This document shows positions 1-5,311 of a stretch of DNA of 5,311 bases, in pieces. The notes under the pieces are model-generated. The model was given only the letters and a program-made list of their open reading frames with translations, was not told where the DNA came from and did no database searches. This stretch comes from Gammaproteobacteria bacterium. GTDB lineage: Bacteria > Pseudomonadota > Gammaproteobacteria > Pseudomonadales > Pseudomonadaceae. Every line of letters begins with the position of its first letter. Within the stretch, counting starts at the first letter, position 1. The translations under genes and the position numbers were made by a program. The DNA lies in NCBI GenBank assembly GCA_012800475.1, contig JAAZJF010000016.1, positions 1-5,311 on the forward strand, given 5' to 3'.

Positions 1-157
1 CCATAATCAGCAAATGCGGATTGACACTGGGCATACACTGCAACGCTTCTTCGCCACTGCTGGCATGCTCAACTTGCACCTCAGGCAGACACGCCTGCAG
101 CAAGCTGGCGTAACCGTGACGTACCACCGCGTGATCATCAACTAAAAGTATTTTCAT
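1..157 (-). CDS. exaE: Response regulator, ExaE/EraR-like (N-terminal part, runs off the left edge)
   Basis: This is the first 52 codons of a two-component response regulator; the rest lies beyond base 1. The visible start is MKILLVDDHAVVRHGYASLL, with the paired acidic residues D7/D8 and the H9 that open a NarL/FixJ-type receiver domain. The visible part ends ...HLLIM, and the next codon begins with G, so the expected phospho-acceptor Asp (about residue 53) falls exactly at the edge. In P. aeruginosa, ExaE (EraR) is the DNA-binding partner of the kinase ExaD and activates exaA, the quinoprotein ethanol dehydrogenase gene. The ATG at 157-155 lies inside the end of the upstream kinase gene, overlapping it by 20 bp in another frame. 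Only a weak GAG precedes it, which suggests translational coupling. The receiver call is firm. The exaE name rests on the neighbours and the N-terminus; the output domain cannot be seen. Confidence 0.82.
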   Translation of the reverse strand, partial: MKILLVDDHAVVRHGYASLLQACLPEVQVEHASSGEEALQCMPSVNPHLLIM

Positions 158-881
158 CGCTTTCACTCACTAAAGGGGCATACAGATACAGGCTCCAACC
201 GCGTGTTGGCCGCGCCTGAATGTGCACCTGTGCCGATAGCGCTTGGGCACGCGCGTGGATGGAGTGCAGGCCAATACCGTTTTGGTTTAATTCACCGCCC
301 TGCCCGTTATCGCGCAGCACAATGCGCCAAGTCTGCTGTTTATATTGCAGCCACAGGTGCAGATGAGTGGCGCGCCCATGGCGTTTGGCATTGCTCAAGA
401 CTTCTTGTAAAAGCTGGTACAACTGCTGTGTCTGCGCCAGCGTTAAGGGTGGTGGCACATTGAGAATATGCAGGCTGCACTGCCCGCCATGCAGCTGCTG
501 CCAATGGCTTTGCACCCGCTGCAGCAATTGCGCCAGATGCATCGGCCCCAGATTGACCGGATACAAACCACCGACCACAGCCTGCAAACTGTGCTGCATC
601 TGGCTGGCGTGTTGTTCAAGAGTCTCAGCAATGTCACGCACACGCTGCGGTTGCTCAGCCAAAAGGCTTAACAGCTGAATCTGCGCGCGCAATGCCACCA
701 CATATTGGCCGACATCATCATGCAAATTTTGCCCTAAGTGCTGGCGTTCACGGTCTTGCAATGTATGTAAGGCCCGCGCCAGCTCAGCATTGTCCTGCTG
801 CACACGGTGCAGTTGCTCGGTGAGGCGCTGGCAGTCTGCACGCCACAGCGGCAGGGCTTTACTCGTGGATGCTTCACACAT
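138..881 (-). CDS. exaD: Soluble sensor histidine kinase, ExaD/EraS-like
   Basis: This is a complete 247-residue histidine kinase of the HisKA_3 (NarX/DegS-like) class. Residues about 14-50 form a charged, Gln-rich probable coiled coil. The dimerisation and phosphotransfer motif is LHDDVGQ with phospho-acceptor His54. The C-terminal ATPase domain has the N-box QEVLSNAKRHG (Asn164), the G1 box DNGQG (191-195) and the G2 box GIGLHSI (202-208). There is no signal peptide, membrane segment or recognised input domain, so it should be cytoplasmic. In P. aeruginosa the soluble kinase ExaD (EraS) phosphorylates ExaE to switch on ethanol dehydrogenase, and the following overlapping gene here is just such a regulator. 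The start at 881 is supported by AAGGG at 892-888, six bases upstream of the ATG. What it senses cannot be read from the sequence. The kinase call is certain; the exaD name rests on architecture plus context. Confidence 0.85.
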   Translation of the reverse strand: MCEASTSKALPLWRADCQRLTEQLHRVQQDNAELARALHTLQDRERQHLGQNLHDDVGQYVVALRAQIQLLSLLAEQPQRVRDIAETLEQHASQMQHSLQAVVGGLYPVNLGPMHLAQLLQRVQSHWQQLHGGQCSLHILNVPPPLTLAQTQQLYQLLQEVLSNAKRHGRATHLHLWLQYKQQTWRIVLRDNGQGGELNQNGIGLHSIHARAQALSAQVHIQARPTRGWSLYLYAPLVSESDENTFS

Positions 882-887
882 GGATAA

Positions 888-892
888 CCCTT
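888..892 (-). promoter_or_regulatory. Ribosome binding site of the exaD-like kinase
   Basis: Read on the minus strand, AAGGG stands six bases before the ATG at 881-879 (AAGGGTTATCCATG). It fixes the start of the kinase gene. Confidence 0.7.
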
Positions 893-928
893 GGCGAGGT
901 GGACGACAGTCTCATGCTAATCAGACCC

Positions 929-996
929 GCAGCGCAACATCCTCCTACCTTGGTACTGCCCAGTCGCTACTTTGTGCATAGAGCAGCGCAAACATC
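929..996. repeat. Imperfect direct repeat GCAGCGCAA(A)CATC, two copies
   Basis: The two copies lie at 929-941 and 983-996 and differ by one inserted A. The start-to-start distance of 54 bp is about five helical turns. They sit in the divergent promoter region and are therefore candidate binding sites for a regulator, but two short matches could also be chance. Confidence 0.3.
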
Positions 997-1131
997 GCCA
1001 GCATATTTCTGTGTCTGTGCAACTCGCCCAGGCCAAACCAGTACTTTAGTAGCAAGTCAAGCAGCACAATGTACCATTCCCAAGGAGCGTGGTTTTGCTT
1101 CTAATGGAAGTCATCCTGTTGAGAACTTATC

Positions 1132-1677
1132 ATGCTCAAATCAGTCTGTGCAGCACTCATTATGACGCTACTGCCGGTGACGTTCGCCAGCAGCGCGCCC
1201 CAAGATCCGCTCTTTAATGCAGAGGGCTATCGCAGTACGCTGTATCGCAGCCCAACACCCAAAACCCATGCCCTTGCACGCACTCTTGAGCCGCAACAAC
1301 TGCTTGAACTGCAACAGCAGCACGCTGATGTGTTATTAATTGATGTGTATCGCAACCCCTGGTTACGCGGTCATTTCACTTTGCAAGAAGAACACAACAA
1401 CCTGCCCAATAGTCTGTGGCTGGCCAATTGCGGTGACGGTTCGCTTACCGCGCAATGGATGGCATACTGCCAGCAACATGTAGCCCAAGCGACAGCGGGC
1501 AATCTGGCACACCCCATAGTTTTTTATTGCCGCTCGGACTGTTGGCTCGGCTGGAATGCCATTCAACGCGCCCATGCTTGGGGTTATCATAATCTGTATT
1601 GGTTACGTGACGGGATTGATGGTTGGGCGCAAGCCGATTTACCTTTAGTGCTGGCTCAGCCTGCACCTGTGCAGTAA
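1132..1677 (+). CDS. Secreted rhodanese-like protein with CxxxCW motif (PQQ-dependent catabolism-associated family)
   Basis: This 181-residue protein has a typical signal peptide: a short basic start, a hydrophobic stretch at about 5-18, and likely cleavage near ASSA (19-22). It should therefore act in the periplasm. The mature part is rhodanese-like, with LLIDVYR (68-74), IVFYC (129-133) in the position of the catalytic-loop Cys, and the family hallmark C133-x3-C137-W138 followed by GWNA. Near the C-terminus is RDGIDGW (159-165). This matches the family annotated as PQQ-dependent catabolism-associated CXXCW motif protein (TIGR03865), found beside quinoprotein alcohol dehydrogenase genes. A redox or cofactor-related role is suspected for the family, but no reaction is established to my knowledge. 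Two further cysteines (C100, C113) lie in the mature part. The ATG at 1132 has only a modest GAGA seven bases upstream. The erbR-like regulator follows 30 bp downstream on the same strand, so the two are probably co-transcribed. Confidence 0.82.
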   Translation: MLKSVCAALIMTLLPVTFASSAPQDPLFNAEGYRSTLYRSPTPKTHALARTLEPQQLLELQQQHADVLLIDVYRNPWLRGHFTLQEEHNNLPNSLWLANCGDGSLTAQWMAYCQQHVAQATAGNLAHPIVFYCRSDCWLGWNAIQRAHAWGYHNLYWLRDGIDGWAQADLPLVLAQPAPVQ

Positions 1678-1692
1678 TTTTATCTTATAAAA
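1661..1692 (+). other. Two adjacent short inverted repeats around the gap before erbR
   Basis: CTGCAC-CT-GTGCAG (1661-1674) covers the last codons of the rhodanese-like gene. TTTTAT-CTT-ATAAAA (1678-1692) follows at once and ends two bases before the GAGG ribosome binding site of the next gene. The first could form a five-pair stem followed by a T-rich stretch, so a weak terminator or attenuator is possible. The second is an AT-rich six-pair stem. Both are short, and a function is only a suggestion. Confidence 0.3.
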
Positions 1693-1694
1693 AC

Positions 1695-1698
1695 GAGG
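1695..1698 (+). promoter_or_regulatory. Ribosome binding site of erbR
   Basis: GAGG stands nine bases before the ATG at 1708. It supports that start, which also gives the expected receiver-domain N-terminus MYNILIADDHPLFREA. Confidence 0.7.
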
Positions 1699-1707
1699 TC
1701 AAAGACC

Positions 1708-2370
1708 ATGTACAACATCTTAATCGCTGACGATCACCCACTGTTTCGCGAAGCGATTTGCAATGTGATTCGCTCAGGTTTTCCAGGCTGCACTATTCTT
1801 GAAACTGCTGATTTAGACAGCACTCTGCTGTTAGCCGCCGAGCATGATGAGCTGGATTTAATTTTGCTAGATTTAAATATGCCAGGCATGAGCGGCCTGA
1901 ATGGTTTGATGAGCCTACGCAATGAAGCGCCCACCATTCCGGTGGTGATCGTCTCGGCTGAACAAGATAAACATATTGTGCTGCAAGCCATCACCTATGG
2001 CGCAGTGGGTTTTATTACCAAATCAACCCCTCGCGAGCAAATGACCGCTGCCATTGAACAAGTGCTCAATGGCCATGTGTATTTACCCGCCGAAATCATT
2101 CGCTCGGAACAGCCCAATACCCGTCGCACACCACGTGAAGCGACGATTTCACCGGAACTGCTGCAAGCGCTGACCCGCAAACAATTGCAAGTGCTGGAGC
2201 GTATGGCGAAGGGTGAATCAAATAAGCAAATTGCTTACAATTTAGATATCGCTGAAACCACAGTTAAAGCCCACGTCTCGGCGATCTTGCGCAAACTGAA
2301 TGTGCATAACCGCGTGCAAGCGATCCTGTCCGTCGGCGATATCGACTTCTCCACCTATTTACGCCGTTAA
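1708..2370 (+). CDS. erbR: LuxR/NarL-family response regulator ErbR (AgmR)
   Basis: This complete 220-residue response regulator has a receiver domain at about 1-120 with acidic pocket D8/D9, phospho-acceptor Asp55 (LLDLNMPGMSG), switch Ser83 and conserved Lys105 (GFITKSTP). A linker follows, then a GerE/LuxR-type helix-turn-helix at about 155-209, with LTRKQLQVLERMAKGESNKQ and the recognition-helix stretch ETTVKAHVSAILRKL. The receiver domain agrees closely with P. aeruginosa AgmR, now ErbR, as I remember it, including VVIVSAEQDK and AITYGAVGFITKS. In P. aeruginosa ErbR acts in the ethanol-oxidation cascade, downstream of or beside ExaDE, on genes such as pqq and exaBC. The older name reflects a link to glycerol metabolism. 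No kinase is co-transcribed with it here. It is probably expressed with the rhodanese-like gene upstream, and the convergent kinase gene downstream is a possible, unproven partner. Confidence 0.9.
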   Translation: MYNILIADDHPLFREAICNVIRSGFPGCTILETADLDSTLLLAAEHDELDLILLDLNMPGMSGLNGLMSLRNEAPTIPVVIVSAEQDKHIVLQAITYGAVGFITKSTPREQMTAAIEQVLNGHVYLPAEIIRSEQPNTRRTPREATISPELLQALTRKQLQVLERMAKGESNKQIAYNLDIAETTVKAHVSAILRKLNVHNRVQAILSVGDIDFSTYLRR

Positions 2371-2533
2371 TACCACTGTGTAGGTCAATTTTGTAGATCG
2401 GTTTTTACGATGCAGATGTGTTTGTATGCGCCAGTGTTAGGACGTTTTCAGCGCCCCAACACCGCGCGACACACTCAAACATATGTATTTTCTGAGGGCT
2501 CTGTCGGCCTAAAAGCTGGACTTGCACTTAGGA
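2371..2533. other. Convergent intergenic region, no clear terminator
   Basis: This 163-bp region lies between the stop of erbR and the stop of the hybrid kinase gene on the opposite strand, so transcripts from both sides must end here. I see no classical GC-rich stem with a T run in either direction. The best structure is an imperfect hairpin at 2434-2462. A T-rich stretch (2402-2406) follows erbR but lacks a stable stem before it. Termination may be factor-dependent or use weak overlapping structures. Confidence 0.5.
2434..2462. terminator. Imperfect hairpin, possible weak or bidirectional terminator
   Basis: The arms GTGTT and AACAC pair perfectly. Inside them GG/CC and CG/CG pair, separated by two A-C mismatches, around a small T-rich loop. 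No T run follows on either strand, so this is at best a weak or Rho-assisted end for the two convergent transcripts. Confidence 0.25.
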
Positions 2534-5119
2534 TTAAGCAGAGCTGGAGCATTTAAGCAGGTGATTCATCGCGGTTTTGAGGTGCATCGGCTTAACCGGT
2601 TTATGCATTAGGGTGTGCCCCAAGGCGCGCATTTGCTGTTTCAGCTCATTGCTGTAATTGGCGGTAATCATCAGGGTGGGAATGGGTGTGGGGCGTTGTT
2701 GGTGGATATTGACCACCACGTCCACACCATTCACATCATGATCCAAGTGATAATCCACAATCAACAAATCCACTGGCATCTCAAAATTGCCCACCTGCTC
2801 GCCCAAGTCTTCCTCTGACAGCGCTGTGGTCACCCAGCAACCCCAACTTTCCAGCAAGGTGCGCATGGCCAAGCAAATGGCCGGATCGTTATCAATCACC
2901 CAGACCCGCACACCTTCGAGGTGGTCTTGATGGTAACTGGGCACATCCACCACCGCAGGGCGCTGCAACTCATGCACACCCGCCAAGGGCACGCTCACGG
3001 CAAACATCGAGCCTTTGCCCAGCTGCGATGATACGCGGATGGGATGACCTAAAATGCGGGTGATTTTATCCACAATCGCCAGCCCTAAACCCAAGCCTCG
3101 ATCCTGCTTTAAGCGCTGACCATCACCGCGTTTAAACTCTTGGAAAATCTCTTCCTGCTTGTCTTCAGCGATACCAATACCCGTATCCCAAACCTCAATC
3201 GACACACTATCGCCGCGTCGACGGCACCCCAACAGCACGCGCCCGCTTTCGGTATAGCGAATGGCATTGCTTAAAAAATTACGCAAAATACGCGCCAGCA
3301 AATGAATATCCGTTTTGATCAGCACCGAACTGCAGACAAAATCCAATTGCAGCCCGACACTTTTTGCCACTTGCTGGTATTCCACCGCCAAGTTATCCAG
3401 TAAATGTTGCGCAGCAAACACCGACACATCGGCTTTAATCACCCCAGCATCGAGCTTGGAAATATCCACTAAAGTACCGAGTAAATTCTCCACATCATCC
3501 AGTGAATTACTGATATTTTTCACCAGCTGTAAACTCTGCAACACATCCGACTGCTCAGCGAGCGAGCCAGTAAATAAGCGCGCAGCATTTAAAGGCTGCA
3601 ATAAATCATGACTGACGGCCGCTAGAAATTTGGTTTTAGATAAATTGGCGTCTTCAGCCTCACGCTTGGCATCGCGCAAATGCACTTCAACTTGTTTGCG
3701 CACTTCAATTTCCGACACCAACTGGCCATTGAGTTGCGTCAGCTCAGCTGTACGCTCACGTACGCGGCCTTCCAGGTTTTGATAGGCCTGATGCAAAGCA
3801 TCGGCGGTTTGGCGGCGCTCGGTAATATCACGCACCAGCACAAAAATACCGGTGATTTCACCATTACTTTGTCGGTTGGGCACATAAGAGCGCTGCATAA
3901 AACGCTGCTTACCCAGCACGCTGCTCTCCGCCACATCAAAGGTCAGGCTTTCGCCTTGTAAGGCGCGATTGATATACGGCTGCAAGCGCAAAAAGTGCTC
4001 GTCACTGTGCGCTTCGCGCAGGCTTAAACCTAAAATACTGTCGCGCGGCCAGCGGTACCATTGCTCATAGACTTTATTGGTGAACTCATAAGTGAAATCA
4101 CTTTTCACATAGGCAATCATCGCTGGCACATGGTCAGTGATCAGGCGAATCCAATGCTCGCGCTTGCGCAAGACTTCGGCGTGACGATAACGCTCGGTGA
4201 TATCGGTAAAGGTGTTGACGAAATCGCCGTTGGGCAGCGGATGCGTGCGAATTTCCAGCACGCGACCATCGGATAAGCGCTGCTCTTTTTGCAGCAGCGG
4301 CTGACCATTGCGATCCCGACTGCGCGGGGTGAGCACCAAGACACGGCTGTCTTGCATCACCTCTAAAAACGAGCGCTGGGCCTCAATCGGCGGTATATCG
4401 CACAATGCTAAAAAACGGTGATTCCACAGCTCCAACACCCCTTTGGCGTTGACCATCACCACACCTTGGGACAGGTTATCCACGGTCTGTTGCAGCATGC
4501 GGGTTTTTTGCGCCAGCGCTTGTTCACGGCGTTGGGTTTCGCTGTGTTTTAATTCGGTGATATCAGTGTATAAAATCACCAACCCACCCTCTTGCGTGGG
4601 CCGCTCGGTGACTTGCAACCAACGTCCGGTGCGCAAACGGTAGAGTAAGCGCTGGCGACCGCTGCGCTGTTTTTCCACCACCATCCCCGCGCCTTCAATA
4701 TAGGATTTAACCTCATGCAAGCTGGTGCCGACACCAATGCGAAACGCGCTTTTATCCCAGAAGTTTTTAAAATGATGGTTAAACAACACAATGCGCTGGT
4801 CTTTATCAAACAAAACAAAGCCTTCACTGCTGCTTTCAATGGCATCCATTAAGTGCTGATGAGCGATCTCTGCCGTGTGACGCGCATCACTGAGTAAGGT
4901 ATTACTGCGTTTTAAATCGGCCATGGTTTGGTTCAGTGCGTCGGTGCGCTCACGCACTTGCTCAGCTAACACCACGGAATGGCGAAAGGCGCTATAGGAT
5001 TCTGAGTTTTGCGCTGTGCCAGATTCCACCCGCTCCACCAATGCCGCATTAATGCGACGCAGTTTCGCGTTTTCTTGCTGGAGGGCCTGCAGCTGGCTAG
5101 CTAAATCAATCTGACCCAT
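2534..5119 (-). CDS. nahK: Three-PAS hybrid histidine kinase, NahK/ErcS'-like
   Basis: This 861-residue hybrid sensor kinase has no membrane segment, so it should be cytoplasmic. In order: a coiled coil (about 5-88); three PAS domains (about 88-194, 205-315 and 320-435), ending in the linkers YTDITEL, FTDITER and VRDITER; a second coiled coil (about 440-495); HisKA with phospho-acceptor His504 in VSHDLLQPLNAARLF; an ATPase domain with N-box Asn618, G1 DTGIG (645-649) and G2 GLGLGLAI (675-682); and a C-terminal receiver (about 737-855) with phospho-acceptor Asp789, Thr819 and Lys840. There is no HPt domain, so a separate HPt protein is expected. In P. aeruginosa this protein is NahK, the partner of the NO sensor NosP, which signals to HptB; it is also called ErcS' in ethanol-oxidation work. 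The FIST gene just upstream overlaps it, as in nosP-nahK. ATG at 5119-5117 is preferred, with GGACGG seven bases before it; an in-frame TTG at 5134 would add five residues. Confidence 0.85.
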   Translation of the reverse strand: MGQIDLASQLQALQQENAKLRRINAALVERVESGTAQNSESYSAFRHSVVLAEQVRERTDALNQTMADLKRSNTLLSDARHTAEIAHQHLMDAIESSSEGFVLFDKDQRIVLFNHHFKNFWDKSAFRIGVGTSLHEVKSYIEGAGMVVEKQRSGRQRLLYRLRTGRWLQVTERPTQEGGLVILYTDITELKHSETQRREQALAQKTRMLQQTVDNLSQGVVMVNAKGVLELWNHRFLALCDIPPIEAQRSFLEVMQDSRVLVLTPRSRDRNGQPLLQKEQRLSDGRVLEIRTHPLPNGDFVNTFTDITERYRHAEVLRKREHWIRLITDHVPAMIAYVKSDFTYEFTNKVYEQWYRWPRDSILGLSLREAHSDEHFLRLQPYINRALQGESLTFDVAESSVLGKQRFMQRSYVPNRQSNGEITGIFVLVRDITERRQTADALHQAYQNLEGRVRERTAELTQLNGQLVSEIEVRKQVEVHLRDAKREAEDANLSKTKFLAAVSHDLLQPLNAARLFTGSLAEQSDVLQSLQLVKNISNSLDDVENLLGTLVDISKLDAGVIKADVSVFAAQHLLDNLAVEYQQVAKSVGLQLDFVCSSVLIKTDIHLLARILRNFLSNAIRYTESGRVLLGCRRRGDSVSIEVWDTGIGIAEDKQEEIFQEFKRGDGQRLKQDRGLGLGLAIVDKITRILGHPIRVSSQLGKGSMFAVSVPLAGVHELQRPAVVDVPSYHQDHLEGVRVWVIDNDPAICLAMRTLLESWGCWVTTALSEEDLGEQVGNFEMPVDLLIVDYHLDHDVNGVDVVVNIHQQRPTPIPTLMITANYSNELKQQMRALGHTLMHKPVKPMHLKTAMNHLLKCSSSA

Positions 5120-5311
5120 ATTTTGGCCGTCCAATCGCTACACCGGTAAAGGTTTGGTTGATATGCATGCCATTAAACTGCTCGCCGTAGGTGTTAAAAC
5201 CAATCACATTTTGCTCTTGCAACACCTGCTCAATGGCCTGCTGACCGCCTTTAGTGTCTATTTCCAAACGACGTAAAAAGCAATCGCAACCAATGGTAAT
5301 CAACGGCTCAC
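5106..5311 (-). CDS. nosP: FIST-domain protein, NosP-like (C-terminal end, runs off the right edge)
   Basis: These are the last 67 codons of a protein whose start lies beyond base 5311. The visible part matches the end of a FIST_C domain: IGCDCFLRRLEID, then VIGFNTYGEQFNGMHINQT and TGVAIG just before the stop. In P. aeruginosa the FIST protein encoded beside nahK is NosP, a haem protein that binds nitric oxide and alters NahK kinase activity, linking NO to biofilm dispersal. The stop codon at 5108-5106 lies 14 bp inside the kinase gene, so the two are surely one operon and probably translationally coupled. The first Met-like codon in view (5303) is a TTG within an open frame that continues to the window edge (Glu-Pro-Leu-Ile), so it is not the true start. 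The haem-binding residues cannot be judged from this fragment. The FIST call is strong; the nosP name rests on the pairing with the kinase. Confidence 0.8.
   Translation of the reverse strand, partial: EPLITIGCDCFLRRLEIDTKGGQQAIEQVLQEQNVIGFNTYGEQFNGMHINQTFTGVAIGRPKYGSD
5127..5132 (-). promoter_or_regulatory. Probable ribosome binding site deciding the nahK start
   Basis: On the minus strand GGACGG is followed by seven bases and then the ATG at 5119. The alternative TTG start at 5134 would lie just upstream of this site and has no good site of its own, so the ATG is preferred. The site lies inside the coding sequence of the FIST gene. Confidence 0.5.

Larger units (their letters stand above)
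882..1131. promoter_or_regulatory. Divergent intergenic region between the exaD-like kinase and the rhodanese-like gene
   Basis: This 250-bp region separates two divergent transcription units and must hold, or lie next to, both promoters. I found no convincing -35/-10 pair in either direction. The best minus-strand -35 candidate (TTGACT, 1060-1055) has no acceptable -10 at the right distance. An imperfect direct repeat, GCAGCGCAACATC at 929-941 and GCAGCGCAAACATC at 983-996, starts 54 bp apart and could be a regulator site. A strong Shine-Dalgarno-like AAGGAG at 1082-1087 is not placed to serve the annotated ATG at 1132. The region is the natural place for control by a LuxR-type regulator such as those encoded on either side, but that is inference. 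Confidence 0.5.

Noticed and set aside
203..678. Several plus-strand open frames opposite the exaD-like kinase.
   Set aside because: They are antisense shadows of a gene with clear kinase motifs. Their translations are rich in Cys, Trp and Arg and show no domain.
1055..1060. TTGACT on the minus strand as a -35 box for the exaD-like kinase.
   Set aside because: The hexamer 17 bases downstream is TTTGGC, a poor -10. No acceptable promoter could be assembled.
869..1165. A 98-codon plus-strand frame spanning the divergent gap.
   Set aside because: It begins inside the kinase gene, runs through the promoter region and overlaps the signal-peptide start of the rhodanese-like gene. It has no recognisable motif and no good ribosome binding site.
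2410..2556. A 48-codon plus-strand open frame (starting MQMCLYAPVLG) in the convergent gap, ending inside the 3' end of the kinase gene.
   Set aside because: No ribosome binding site precedes the ATG, the composition is unremarkable, and a frame of this length is expected by chance. It also overlaps the kinase gene antisense.
5106..5303. A separate 65-codon small protein gene starting at 5303.
   Set aside because: The apparent start is a TTG within a frame that stays open to the window edge, and the residues match the C-terminal end of a FIST_C domain. It is the tail of a longer gene.
1..5311. Mobile elements, tRNA or rRNA genes, CRISPR arrays or phage genes.
   Set aside because: No transposase or integrase motifs, no arrays of regular repeats and no RNA-gene signatures were seen. 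All long frames are accounted for by regulatory genes and the rhodanese-like gene.

Overview
The window looks like a chromosomal segment from a gammaproteobacterium of the Pseudomonas group. The protein families and gene order recall the regulatory side of the PQQ-dependent ethanol oxidation locus of Pseudomonas aeruginosa (exaE/eraR, exaD/eraS, erbR/agmR, nahK/ercS', nosP). Base composition by eye is only around half G+C, and TTA, TTT and AAA codons are frequent. This suggests a moderate-GC relative of Pseudomonas rather than P. aeruginosa itself. The taxonomic call is inference; family and locus recognition is from memory of known proteins, not from a search.

Layout: (1) Positions 1-881, minus strand: a soluble HisKA_3-type histidine kinase (exaD-like) followed, with a 20-bp overlap, by the first 52 codons of its response regulator (exaE-like), which runs off the left edge just before the expected phospho-acceptor Asp. 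(2) Positions 882-1131: a 250-bp divergent intergenic region that must hold the promoters for both directions. I see no convincing sigma-70 boxes, but there is an imperfect direct repeat and a strong but unused Shine-Dalgarno-like sequence. (3) Positions 1132-2370, plus strand: a probable two-gene operon of a secreted rhodanese-like protein with a C-x3-C-W motif (the family tied to PQQ-dependent catabolism) and a LuxR/NarL-type response regulator very like ErbR/AgmR. The 30-bp gap between them carries two short inverted repeats in or beside it. (4) Positions 2371-2533: a convergent intergenic region with one imperfect hairpin and no clear terminator. (5) Positions 2534-5311, minus strand: a large cytoplasmic hybrid kinase with three PAS domains (NahK/ErcS'-like), preceded by and overlapping the C-terminal end of a FIST-domain protein (NosP-like), which runs off the right edge.

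How it fits together: in P. aeruginosa, ExaD/ExaE activate the quinoprotein ethanol dehydrogenase gene exaA, and ErbR acts on other genes of the pathway, including PQQ synthesis. NosP is a haem protein that senses nitric oxide and controls the kinase NahK, which signals through a separate HPt protein. The same kinase was independently named ErcS' for its part in the ethanol-oxidation cascade. The window is therefore mostly regulatory: two kinases, two response regulators and one sensor, plus a single periplasmic protein of unknown biochemical role. No mobile elements, RNA genes or CRISPR arrays are visible. It is a variant of a known locus rather than a wholly new system. The least explained parts are the secreted CxxxCW protein encoded ahead of erbR, and the pairing of an NO sensor with alcohol-oxidation control.
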